From Alterluteimonas quercicellularis (GTDB taxonomy: Bacteria > Pseudomonadota > Gammaproteobacteria > Xanthomonadales > Xanthomonadaceae), in NCBI RefSeq assembly GCF_021191635.1, contig NZ_JAIWPR010000052.1:1-48332 (forward strand): a stretch of 48,332 bases of DNA. The letters run 5' to 3'. The notes beneath the pieces are model-generated. The model was given only the letters and a program-made list of their open reading frames with translations, did no database searches and was not told the DNA's origin. The translations under genes were made by a program, and so were the position numbers. Numbering within the stretch: the first letter of the stretch is position 1; each line of letters opens with the position of its first letter. Shown here piece after piece: positions 1 to 7,625 of the stretch.

Positions 1-289
1 CGGCCGCCGCCGCGCCGGGCGCCGGGGCCGGGCCGGCCGCGACCGCCGTGCCGCCGGCGCCCGCTCCCGCCGTGGCCGGCCGCGCGTCGTGCAGCGCCTG
101 GAGCGCCTGGCGCATCTGGTCGCGCTCGGCCTGCAAGGCGCCGAGCTCGCGCTCCATCGCCTCCATCCGCGCCTGGATCCGCGCGATCTGCGCCTCCTGG
201 CTCGCGTTGCCGGCCTCCTGCGCGCCGGCGGCGGCGCTGGCCGCCAGGCCCGCTGCGGCCAGCAGCGCCACGGCTGTATGTCTGCTCAT
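1..289 (-). CDS. N-terminal part of an exported coiled-coil protein, probably a porin (runs off left edge)
   Basis: The reading frame starts at the ATG at 289-287, behind a GGGAGG ribosome-binding site at about 293-299, and stays open to the window edge, so only about 96 residues are visible. Residues 1-23 are a Sec signal peptide (MSRHTAVALLAAAGLAASAA, then AGAQ). Residues 28-66 are a heptad-like coiled coil rich in Q, E, R and M (QEAQIARIQARMEAMEREL and on), followed by an Ala/Gly/Pro linker. A signal peptide, a short coiled coil and a low-complexity linker is how OprO/OprP-type porins of this bacterial family begin, but the barrel lies outside the window, so that is inference. It diverges from the LysR gene at 934 and may serve uptake for the catabolic cluster. 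Confidence 0.6.
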   Translation of the reverse strand, partial: MSRHTAVALLAAAGLAASAAAGAQEAGNASQEAQIARIQARMEAMERELGALQAERDQMRQALQALHDARPATAGAGAGGTAVAAGPAPAPGAAAA

Positions 290-933
290 GTTCCCTCCCG
301 ATGCGGCCTGCGCCGCGCTTGTCGGGCGGGGTCCGCGCGCCACCGGCCAGCACGCGCCCGCCAGCGCGACCGGGATCGCGTCGGGTACGGGCTTCGGCAG
401 GTCGGCGAGCCGTTCGGCCCCACCGCGTTGTCGTGTGTGGATCGTCCGTCCGGGGGCGCGCGCGTCCCCGGGGCGGGATTACCCGGGCTCCCGCGGATGG
501 CGGGCCGGGAACATCGATCGGCCGCACCGGACGTGGGGCGGGGCGTGCGCTGCGATGCGGAACCGGACGTTCATGCGAGGCCCTCCTCCTCCTGGGTCGC
601 CGCGGCCCGCCGGAGCGGGCGGGCGGTGCGACCGTGGCCGGAGTCTAGGCGCGGCCCCGCGGCGCTCGCAGCCGGCGCGCAGGCATTGCTGGTATTCCAA
701 CGCAGACATGTCGGCGCGGCGGCGCCGTCGCGGCCGGCCCGCACGCGGCGGGCGCGACGCGCACCGTGCGCATCGCGCGGCCAGATGCTGCAATGCAGCA
801 CATCGCCGCGTCGCGGCGGGCCGGATCGTCCGCGGGGCTGCTACGCTGTCGCGCCGGCAGGAGGGCGACACGCCGGCCGCCGACCGCCGCAGGCGCGCCG
901 GTGCCTTCTCCCCCGCTATGCGGTTCCGGATAT
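290..933. other. Long divergent intergenic region between the exported protein and the LysR gene
   Basis: These 644 bases lie between two divergent genes. Frames are open on both strands, as random high-GC DNA gives, but none shows a ribosome-binding site, a recognisable protein or a conserved motif. The region should hold both promoters. The only clear structure is the perfect palindrome at 786-800, listed separately. Confidence 0.5.
786..800. promoter_or_regulatory. Palindrome TGCTGCA-A-TGCAGCA, candidate LysR-type operator
   Basis: The two 7-base arms are perfect inverted repeats around a single A, 134 bases upstream of the LysR start codon. LysR-family regulators bind short inverted repeats near their own promoters, usually of T-N11-A form. 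This one is T-N13-A, so it fits only loosely. The assignment rests on symmetry and position. Confidence 0.35.
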
Positions 934-1908
934 ATGCAGCCCGCCAAGGCGACCGAACTCGACATCGACCTCCTCGCCCACCTGGGCCGGTGGCGCGCCT
1001 TCGTCGCGATCGGCGAGCTGGGCAGCGTCACCCGCGCCGCGCTGTTCCTCGACAGCAACCAGTCGCTGCTCTCGCGCCAGCTCAACGCGCTCGAACGCGA
1101 CTGCGGCGGGCGCCTGTTCGACCGCACCGGCCGCGGCGTGCAGCTGTCGGAACTGGGCGAGCGCATCTTCCCGCGGATCAAGGCGCTGCTGGCCGAGGCC
1201 TCGCAGCTCGAGCAGGACATCCGCAGCGAGGGCCGCGAGCCGGCCGGCCGCGTCACCGTGGGCATGCTGCCGTCGATCTCGCAGGCGCTGACCCTGCGGC
1301 TGTACGCCGAGGTCAGCCAGCGCTGGCCGGCGGTGAGCCTGAAGATCCTGGAAGGCTCCGGCGGCCAGGTCGAGGAGTGGCTGGCCGACGCGCGCGTCGA
1401 CATCGCCATCCTCTACCGCTACGGCGCCTCGGTCCCCGAGCAGGAGCAGGCGCTGGCGACGGTGGACAGCTATCTCGTGGGCGGACGCGGGGATGCGCTG
1501 ACCGCGCCCGGGACCGTGCGCTTCGCCGACCTCGACCGCCTGCCGCTGATCCTGCCCAGCGCGCCGAACGGGCTGCGCACCGCGCTGGACGCGATCGCCC
1601 GCCAGCGGCACATCGCCCTGGCGCCGGCGATCGAGGCCGATTCGCTGCCGCTGCAGAAGGCCCTGCCCGGGCGCGAGGCGGTGTACACGGTGCTGCCGAT
1701 CCACGCGGTCTGGGACGAGGTGGCGGCGGGCACGCTGCAGGCCGCGCGCATCGTCGACCCCGCCCTGCAGCGGAGCATCGTCATGGCCACCGCGCGCGCC
1801 AAGGGGCCGTCGCGGGCGGTGAAGGCGATCGCCGCCCAGATCGACGCGACCTTCCACGACCTCGCCCGCGCCGGCATGTGGCACCGCGGCCGCGGCGCGC
1901 CCGCATAG
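934..1908 (+). CDS. LysR-family transcriptional regulator
   Basis: This 324-residue protein has the LysR layout: a winged helix-turn-helix at about residues 18-77 (SVTRAALFLDSNQSLLSRQL, then LFDRTGRGVQLSELG) and an effector-binding domain from about 105 to 310. The ATG at 934 places the HTH at its usual distance from the N-terminus; earlier in-frame starts would add unrelated Arg/Ala-rich sequence. There is no clear Shine-Dalgarno, and TATAT sits directly before the ATG. The gene lies upstream of, and points the same way as, the catabolic genes that begin 82 bases after its stop, so it probably controls them and perhaps the divergent porin-like gene. The inducer cannot be told from the sequence. 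Confidence 0.9.
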   Translation: MQPAKATELDIDLLAHLGRWRAFVAIGELGSVTRAALFLDSNQSLLSRQLNALERDCGGRLFDRTGRGVQLSELGERIFPRIKALLAEASQLEQDIRSEGREPAGRVTVGMLPSISQALTLRLYAEVSQRWPAVSLKILEGSGGQVEEWLADARVDIAILYRYGASVPEQEQALATVDSYLVGGRGDALTAPGTVRFADLDRLPLILPSAPNGLRTALDAIARQRHIALAPAIEADSLPLQKALPGREAVYTVLPIHAVWDEVAAGTLQAARIVDPALQRSIVMATARAKGPSRAVKAIAAQIDATFHDLARAGMWHRGRGAPA

Positions 1909-1990
1909 CAGCCATGCCGCCGCCGTCATGGCCGCCGCCGCGGCCCGGCGATACCGTGCGGCCTCGCCCGGCGCCATCGCAGGAACCGCC

Positions 1991-2560
1991 ATGCCCCGCA
2001 TCCCGCTTCCCAGCCCCGAATCGATGACGCCCGAGCAGCGGCAGGTCCACGACAGGATCGTCGCCGGGCGTCGCGGCAAGATCCAGGGACCGCTGCGCGC
2101 GGCCCTCCACAACCCCGCCCTCGCCGACCGCTGGCAGGCGCTGGGCGAACTGCTGCGCTACGACACCTCGCTGACCCGGCGCGAATCCGAGCTCGCGATC
2201 CTGGTCACCGGGCGCGCCTGCCACTCGCCCTTCGAGTGGTACGCGCACCGCCTGGAGGCCGAGCGGGCCGGCCTGTCCGAGGCGGCGCTGGAAGCGCTGC
2301 TGGCGCAGCGCGAACCCGAGGGCCTGGACCCGCGCGAGGCCGCAGTGGTGGCCTACGCGCGCGAGCTCAACCGGGACGATTCGGTCTCCGACGCCACCTA
2401 TGCGCGCGCGCTGGAGCGGCTGGGCGCCCGCACGCTGGTCGAGCTGACCGCCCTGGTCGGCTACTACACGATGGTCGCGATGACCCTCAACGCGCACGAG
2501 ATCCCGCTGCCCGACGGCATCGAGCCCGCGTTCCCGCTGCCGCAGCACGCGCCGGCATGA
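1991..2560 (+). CDS. Carboxymuconolactone decarboxylase (CMD/AhpD-like) family protein
   Basis: The 189-residue protein is all-helical in character with the CMD-family pattern: SELAILVTGRACHSPFEWYA at residues 66-85, with Cys77, Trp83 and His86, followed by RAGLSEAALEALL. Members include gamma-carboxymuconolactone decarboxylase and AhpD-type peroxidases. Only one Cys is present here rather than the AhpD CxxC pair, which argues against a disulfide peroxidase. It is the first gene of a tightly packed run; its TGA overlaps the ATG of the amidohydrolase (ATGA). A role in lactone or ring-cleavage-product metabolism is inferred from family and neighbours, and the exact substrate is unknown. The upstream start at 1928 would add an Ala/Arg-rich stretch not expected in the family. 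Confidence 0.8.
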   Translation: MPRIPLPSPESMTPEQRQVHDRIVAGRRGKIQGPLRAALHNPALADRWQALGELLRYDTSLTRRESELAILVTGRACHSPFEWYAHRLEAERAGLSEAALEALLAQREPEGLDPREAAVVAYARELNRDDSVSDATYARALERLGARTLVELTALVGYYTMVAMTLNAHEIPLPDGIEPAFPLPQHAPA

Positions 2561-3351
2561 GCGGCTGGGACTGCCACGCGCACCTGTTCGGGCCCTACGC
2601 GCGCTATCCCCTGGCCGATTCGAGCGTGCACGCGCCGCCGGAGGCCCCGCTGGCGGACTATCTCGCCCTGCTCGAACGGCTCGGCCTCGACCACGGCGTG
2701 CTCGTCCAGCCCAGCGCCTACGGCCGCGACGCCTCGGCGGTGCTCGACGCGCTCGGCGCCTGCCCGCGCCTGCGCGCGGTGCTGGTCGCGCGCGCCGGCG
2801 AGGCGCCGGCGCTCGCCGGCCTGCGCGCGCGCGGCGTGCGCGCCCTGCGCTTCAGCCAGCGCCGGGCCGGCCGCTTCCCGGGCGCGGCCGACCTCGACGA
2901 CCTGGTGGCGCTGGCACCGGCGCTGGCCGATGCCGGCCTGCACGCCGAGCTGTGGACCGACGCGCCGACGCTGGCCGGCATCGCGCCGCTGCTGGCGGCG
3001 CTGCCGGTGCCGGTGGCGATCGACCACATGGGCGGCTTCGACCCCGCCGCCGGCATCGACCAGCCGGGGTTCTCGGCGTTGCGCCGGCTGCTGGCCGCGG
3101 GCGGCACCTGGGTCAAGCTATGCGCCTACCGCAACACCGGCGGCGACGGCCTGGCCGCCGCGGCGCCCTTCCAGCGCGCCCTGGCCGCGGCCAACCCGGA
3201 GCGCCTGCTGTGGGGCAGCGACTGGCCGCACCTGCGGGTGGATCCGGCCCCCGACGCCGCCGCGCTGCTGGCCGCGATGGTCGCGGCCTGCCCCGAGCCC
3301 GGCCTGGCCGGCCGCATCCTGCGCGACAACCCGGCCGCGCTGTACGCCTGA
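2557..3351 (+). CDS. Amidohydrolase family 2 (TIM-barrel metal-dependent hydrolase), LigI-like
   Basis: The 264-residue protein opens with the metal-binding WDCHAHLFGP (His7, His9). It also has IDHMGG around Asp156-His157 and LLWGSDWPHL with Asp222, the expected third barrel motif. These are the marks of the amidohydrolase-related family that includes 2-pyrone-4,6-dicarboxylate lactonase (LigI) and 4-sulfomuconolactone hydrolase. Its start overlaps the previous stop by four bases, indicating translational coupling. Next to a CMD-like protein, hydrolysis of a lactone or cyclic acid is a reasonable inference. The substrate is not shown by the sequence. The length is normal to slightly short for the family. 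Confidence 0.85.
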   Translation: MSGWDCHAHLFGPYARYPLADSSVHAPPEAPLADYLALLERLGLDHGVLVQPSAYGRDASAVLDALGACPRLRAVLVARAGEAPALAGLRARGVRALRFSQRRAGRFPGAADLDDLVALAPALADAGLHAELWTDAPTLAGIAPLLAALPVPVAIDHMGGFDPAAGIDQPGFSALRRLLAAGGTWVKLCAYRNTGGDGLAAAAPFQRALAAANPERLLWGSDWPHLRVDPAPDAAALLAAMVAACPEPGLAGRILRDNPAALYA

Positions 3352-3464
3352 TCGGCCGCCGCGGCTATGCGCCGCGGGTCATAGCTGCTCTGCGGCCCGC
3401 CGCGTCGATCGCCGCGACCGGCCGCCCTAGACTGGCCCGCAGCTCGACGAAGGAGGCGCACGCA

Positions 3465-4241
3465 ATGGACGACCTGACCCAGCTCGAGGTCCGGATCGAG
3501 GCCCACGTGGCCGTGCTGACCCTGGACGCGCCGCCGGTCAACGCGCTCACGCGCACGCTCAACGACGAGCTGGTCCTGGCGCTCGACCGCATCGGCGAGC
3601 TGGAGGCCGTGCGCGCGGTGGTGCTGACCGGGCGCGGCAAGGTCTTCTGCGCCGGCGCCGACCTGAAGGGACGGGCCGAGGCGATCCGCGGGCCCGGCGA
3701 CCTGTCGGCGCACCTGCGCCGCACCCGCGCCTGCTTCCACGCGATCCGCGAATGCGCCAAGCCGGTGATCGCCGCGCTCAACGGGCCGGCGCTGGGCTCG
3801 GGCCTGGCCATGGCCGCCTCGGCCGACATCCTTGTCGCCGCCGAGCGCGCCAGCCTCGGCCTGCCCGAGATCGACGTCGGCCTGCTCGGCGGCTGCCGCC
3901 ACGCGATGCGCCTGTTCGGCCATTCGCGGCTGCGCCGCATGGCGCTGACCGGCCTGCGCGTGGACGGCGCGGAGCTGTATCGCCTGGGCCTGGTCGAAGC
4001 CTGCGTGCCCGCCGCCGAGCTGTTGCCCGCCGCCCTGGAGATCGCCGCCGCGATCGCCGCCAAGAGCCCGCTCGCGGTCGGCATGAGCAAGCACACCCTG
4101 AACACCATCGAGGACATGAGCCTGCGCGACGGCTACCGCTACGAGCAGCACATGACCGCCACGATCGGCGGCAGCCGCGACGCGCAGGAAGCCCAGGCGG
4201 CGTTCCGCGAGAAGCGCGCGCCGGTCTTCACCGGCACCTGA
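3465..4241 (+). CDS. Crotonase-fold protein (enoyl-CoA hydratase/isomerase family), atypical active site
   Basis: The 258-residue protein has the crotonase oxyanion-hole motif FCAGADLKG near residue 64 and NGPALGSGLAMA at 106-117. In hydratases the second motif reads G-x-A-L-G-G-G-C-E-L and supplies the first catalytic Glu; here that position is Ala115. The second Glu is kept in GLPEIDVG (Glu135). Crotonases lacking the first Glu often act as isomerases, decarboxylases or hydrolases rather than hydratases, so 'enoyl-CoA hydratase' may be the wrong reaction. The start at 3465 is set by AGGAGG at 3451-3456. A 113-base gap separates it from the amidohydrolase, so it may have its own promoter. 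Confidence 0.85.
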   Translation: MDDLTQLEVRIEAHVAVLTLDAPPVNALTRTLNDELVLALDRIGELEAVRAVVLTGRGKVFCAGADLKGRAEAIRGPGDLSAHLRRTRACFHAIRECAKPVIAALNGPALGSGLAMAASADILVAAERASLGLPEIDVGLLGGCRHAMRLFGHSRLRRMALTGLRVDGAELYRLGLVEACVPAAELLPAALEIAAAIAAKSPLAVGMSKHTLNTIEDMSLRDGYRYEQHMTATIGGSRDAQEAQAAFREKRAPVFTGT

Positions 4242-4274
4242 GCGCCGGCTTCCCAGGACCCGTTCCCGCCCCGC

Positions 4275-5504
4275 ATGACCACGCCCCCCGCACGCCCGCT
4301 GAGCGGCATCCGCGTCCTCGACCTGAGCCGCATCCTCGCCGCGCCCTGGGCCGGCCAGATCCTCGCCGACCTCGGCGCCGAGGTGATCAAGGTCGAGCGC
4401 CCCGGCAGCGGCGACGACACCCGCACCTGGGGCCCGCCGTTCCTGCGCGGCGCCGACGGCGCGCCCAGCCGCGAGGCCGGCTACTACCTCGCCGTCAACG
4501 CCGGCAAGGAATCGATCACCGTCGGCATCGACACGCCCGAGGGACAGGAGATCGTGCGCCGGCTGGCGGCCGAGGCGGACATCGTGCTGGAGAACTACAA
4601 GGTCGGCACGCTCCGCCGCTACGGCCTGGACGCCGACGCGCTGCGCGCGCTCAACCCGCGCCTGATCTACTGCTCGGTGACCGGCTTCGGCCAGGACGGC
4701 CCGCGCGCCGAGCAGCCGGCCTACGATTTCCTGATCCAGGCGATGGGCGGGCTGATGAGCGTGACCGGCGAGCGCGACGGCCGCCCCGGCGGCGGGCCGC
4801 AGAAGGTCGGCATCCCGATCGTCGACCTGATGACCGGCATGTACGCCGCGGTCGCGGTGCTCGCCGCGCTGCACCGCCGCGACGCCACCGGCGAGGGCGA
4901 GACGATCGACATCGCGATGCTGGACGTGCAGGTTGCCTCGCTCGCCAACCAGGCGATGAACCACCTGATCTCCGGCCGCACCCCGCAGCGCAACGGCAAC
5001 GCGCACCCGAACATCCAGCCGCAGGACGTCTACCACTGCGCCGACGGCGACGTCATCCTCGTCGTCGGCAACGACCGCCAGTTCGCGAAGCTGTGCGAGG
5101 TGCTGGGCCACCCGGACTGGGCCGAGGGCGAGTGGGCGACCAACGCCGGCCGGGTCGAGCGCATCGACGCGCTGTCGCCGCGGCTGCAGGCGGCCATCGG
5201 CGCATGGACGCGCGCCGACCTCGTCGCCGCGCTCGACGCCGCCGGCGTGCCCTGCGGCGCGATCAACAGCGTGCCCGAGGCGCTCGGCGACCCGCAGGTG
5301 CGCGCGCGCGGCATGGTCGGCGCCGCGCCCCACCCGCTCGGCGTCGACGTGCCGCTGGTCGCCAGCCCCATGCGCTTCGCCCGGGCGCCGCTGCACCCGC
5401 GCACCGCGCCGCCGATGCTGGGCCAGCACAGCCGCGCGATCCTGGCGCGCCTGGGCTACGGCCGCGACGAGATCGAGGACCTGGTGGTCCGGGGCGTGGT
5501 CTGA
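4275..5504 (+). CDS. Family III CoA-transferase (CaiB/BaiF type)
   Basis: The 409-residue protein begins with the family hallmark LSGIRVLDLSRILAAPWAGQ, then LGAEVIKVERPGSGDDTR and NAGKESITVGI. The catalytic aspartate is Asp184 in GIPIVDLMTGMYAA, followed by the downstream GNDRQFAKLCEVLG and GVPCGAINS segments. These enzymes move CoA between carboxylic acids, and the Asp carries the acyl-CoA intermediate. Length and motifs are complete. It lies 33 bases after the crotonase gene, and its TGA shares one base with the next ATG. It is the only CoA-activating enzyme in the cluster, so it probably loads CoA onto the acid that the crotonases and dehydrogenase process. Confidence 0.9.
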   Translation: MTTPPARPLSGIRVLDLSRILAAPWAGQILADLGAEVIKVERPGSGDDTRTWGPPFLRGADGAPSREAGYYLAVNAGKESITVGIDTPEGQEIVRRLAAEADIVLENYKVGTLRRYGLDADALRALNPRLIYCSVTGFGQDGPRAEQPAYDFLIQAMGGLMSVTGERDGRPGGGPQKVGIPIVDLMTGMYAAVAVLAALHRRDATGEGETIDIAMLDVQVASLANQAMNHLISGRTPQRNGNAHPNIQPQDVYHCADGDVILVVGNDRQFAKLCEVLGHPDWAEGEWATNAGRVERIDALSPRLQAAIGAWTRADLVAALDAAGVPCGAINSVPEALGDPQVRARGMVGAAPHPLGVDVPLVASPMRFARAPLHPRTAPPMLGQHSRAILARLGYGRDEIEDLVVRGVV

Positions 5505-6112
5505 TGCGCCTGCACTGGTCGCCCAGGTCGCCCTTCGTGCGCAAGGTCATGGTGGCCGCGCACGAGCTCGGCTGCGCCGACGCGCTGGTCCTGCAGCGCT
5601 CGGTGGCCGCGATGCTCGCCCCGAACGCGGCGATCATGGCCGACAACCCGCTGTCGAAGATCCCCACGCTGGTGCTCGACGACGGCCGCGTGCTGTACGA
5701 CTCGCGGGTGATCTGCGAGTACCTGGACGCGCGCTACGCGCCCGGCACGCTGTTCCCCGCCGACGGCCCGGCGCGCTGGCGCGCGCTGGCCGACCAGGCG
5801 CTCGGCGACGGCCTGCTCGACCTGCTCGTCCTGTGGCGCAACGAGCGCGAGCGCGCGATCCCGCTCGCGCCGCTGCTGGACGCCTTCGCGACCAAGCTCG
5901 ACGCCGCCCTGGCGCGGCTCGACGGCGAAGCGGCGCGGCTGGCGGCGTCGCCGTTCGACATCGGCCAGCTCGCGCTCGGCTGCGCGCTCGGCTATCTCGA
6001 CTACCGCTTCGCCGCGCTCGGCTGGCGCGCCCGCGCGCCGGCGCTCGCCGCCTGGCACGCCGCGATCGCGCAGCGCCCCGCCTTCCTCGCCACCGAGCCC
6101 GCCGATGGCTGA
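5504..6112 (+). CDS. Glutathione S-transferase family protein
   Basis: The 202-residue protein has a thioredoxin-like N-terminal domain: LHWSPRSPFVRKVMVAAHEL with a Ser at the usual catalytic region, then NPLSKIPTLVLDDGR with the cis-Pro glutathione site, and LYDSRVICEYLDA. A helical C-terminal domain follows to ARAPALAAWHAAIAQRPAF. It most resembles the YibF-type GSTs. The ATG overlaps the CoA-transferase stop by one base (TGATG), and the gene's own stop lies inside the next gene, so it is embedded in the operon. GSTs in catabolic operons serve as maleylpyruvate-type isomerases, dehalogenases or stress scavengers; which applies here cannot be read from the sequence. Confidence 0.88.
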   Translation: MRLHWSPRSPFVRKVMVAAHELGCADALVLQRSVAAMLAPNAAIMADNPLSKIPTLVLDDGRVLYDSRVICEYLDARYAPGTLFPADGPARWRALADQALGDGLLDLLVLWRNERERAIPLAPLLDAFATKLDAALARLDGEAARLAASPFDIGQLALGCALGYLDYRFAALGWRARAPALAAWHAAIAQRPAFLATEPADG

Positions 6113-7625
6113 CGCCGTCCCGCTGCCGGCCGACCGCGCGGTGCTGGTGCTCGGCGCCGGCACCATGGGCGCCGGCATCGCCGAGGTCGCCGCCGCGGCC
6201 GGCCACGCGGTGCTGCTGCGCGACGCCGATCCCGCCGCCGCCGGGCGCGCCATCGCCGGCATCCGCGCCGGGCTGCAGCGCCGCGTGCAGCGCGGCCGGC
6301 TCGACGCCGCGCAGGCCGAGGCGATCGCCGCGCGCATCGGCACCGACGCGGACGAGGCCCCGCTGCCGGCGGCGGGCCTGGCGATCGAGGCCATCGTCGA
6401 GGACCTCGACGCCAAGGCCCGTGCGCTCGGCGCCCTGCTGCCGCGCCTGCCGGGCGACGCCCTGCTCGCCACCAACACCTCGTCGCTGTCGGTGACCGCC
6501 CTGGCCGCGCGCCTGCCGGCGCCCGGGCGCGTGGTCGGCATGCACTTCTTCAACCCCGCGACGATCCTGCCGCTGGTCGAGGTGGTCCGCGGCCAGGCCA
6601 GCGACCCGGACGCGGTCGCGCGCATCGCCGCCACCGCGCGCGCCTGGGGCAAGGTGCCGGTCGAATGCGCCTCCACGCCCGGCTTCATCGTCAACCGCGT
6701 CGCGCGCCCGTTCTACGGCGAGGCGCTGCGCCTGCTGCTCGAACGCCACGCCGACCCGGCGACCCTGGACGCGGTGATGCGCGAGGCCGGCGGCTTCCGC
6801 ATGGGGCCGTGCGAGCTGATGGACCTGATCGGCCACGACGTCAACTTCGCGGTCACCCGCTCGGTCTGGGCGGGCTTCTTCCACGACCCGCGCTACCAGC
6901 CCTCGCTGGTGCAGCAGGCCCTGGTCGACGCCGGCTGGCTCGGCCGCAAGCGCGGCCGCGGCTTCTACGCCTACGGCGACGACGCGCCGGCGCCGGTGCC
7001 GGCCGAACGCAGCGGCCCGCGCCCGCGCGAGGTGATCGCCGAAGGCGATCTCGGCCCGGCGCACGCGCTGGCCGAGCGCCTCCTGGCCGCCGGCCTGCCG
7101 CTGCGCCGCGCCGCCGGCGCGGGCCTGCTGCGCGTGGACGGCCACGCCGTCGCGCTGACCGACGGCCGCACCGCCGACGCGCGCTCGCAGGCACAAGGCG
7201 AGCCGGTCGCGCTGTTCGACCTCGCCCTGGACTGGTCCGCCTGCACGCGCGCCGCCGTCGCGCTGCCGGCCGGCGCCTCCGACGCCCACGCCGAGGCCGC
7301 GTTCGGCCTGTTCTCGGCGCTGGGCATGCGGGTCTCGCCGCTCGGCGACGCGCCCGGCCTGGCGGTCGCGCGCACCGTGGCGATGCTGGTCAACGAGGCG
7401 GCCGACGCCGTGCAGCAGGGCGTGGCCGCGCCCGACGACATCGACGCGGCGATGCAGCGCGGCGTGAACTACCCGCGCGGTCCGCTCGACTGGGGCCGCG
7501 CGCTGGGCCTGGACTACGTCGCCGGGGTGATCGCCCACCTCGCCGACGCGCACGGCGAGGACCGCTACCGGGTCTCGCCCTGGCTGCGCCGCGCCGCGCT
7601 GCAGGCAGCGCCCGCCCATGGCTGA
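6105..7625 (+). CDS. paaH: 3-hydroxyacyl-CoA dehydrogenase, PaaH (3-hydroxyadipyl-CoA dehydrogenase) type
   Basis: The 506-residue protein has an N-terminal Rossmann domain with GAGTMGAGIAEVAA at about 17-30, ATNTSSLSVTALAARLP, and HFFNPATILPLVEVVRGQ with the catalytic His. PGFIVNRVARPFYGEALRLL starts the helical domain, and a second C-terminal dehydrogenase-like domain ends in GVNYPRGPLDWGRALG. This two-part layout at about 500 residues, and the closeness of these motifs to E. coli PaaH, separate it from short FadB2-type enzymes. It would oxidise a 3-hydroxyacyl-CoA with NAD+. It overlaps the GST gene by 8 bases (ATGGCTGA) and the next gene by the same 8 bases. PaaH in the strict sense works in phenylacetate breakdown, but the other paa genes are absent here, so the substrate may differ. 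Confidence 0.85.
   Translation: MADAVPLPADRAVLVLGAGTMGAGIAEVAAAAGHAVLLRDADPAAAGRAIAGIRAGLQRRVQRGRLDAAQAEAIAARIGTDADEAPLPAAGLAIEAIVEDLDAKARALGALLPRLPGDALLATNTSSLSVTALAARLPAPGRVVGMHFFNPATILPLVEVVRGQASDPDAVARIAATARAWGKVPVECASTPGFIVNRVARPFYGEALRLLLERHADPATLDAVMREAGGFRMGPCELMDLIGHDVNFAVTRSVWAGFFHDPRYQPSLVQQALVDAGWLGRKRGRGFYAYGDDAPAPVPAERSGPRPREVIAEGDLGPAHALAERLLAAGLPLRRAAGAGLLRVDGHAVALTDGRTADARSQAQGEPVALFDLALDWSACTRAAVALPAGASDAHAEAAFGLFSALGMRVSPLGDAPGLAVARTVAMLVNEAADAVQQGVAAPDDIDAAMQRGVNYPRGPLDWGRALGLDYVAGVIAHLADAHGEDRYRVSPWLRRAALQAAPAHG

Noticed and set aside
48..2027. Long plus-strand open frame covering the divergent region and the LysR gene
   Set aside because: It is out of phase with the conserved LysR protein and of shadow composition. 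Only the LysR frame carries motifs.
3126..5429. Long antisense open frame (767 codons) opposite the crotonase and CoA-transferase genes
   Set aside because: It is the usual complement-strand shadow of GC-rich codons, made of Arg, Ala, Gly, Val and His repeats, with no start signal or domain. Similar antisense frames at 5634-7712, 18415-21141 and 42309-45860 were dropped for the same reason.
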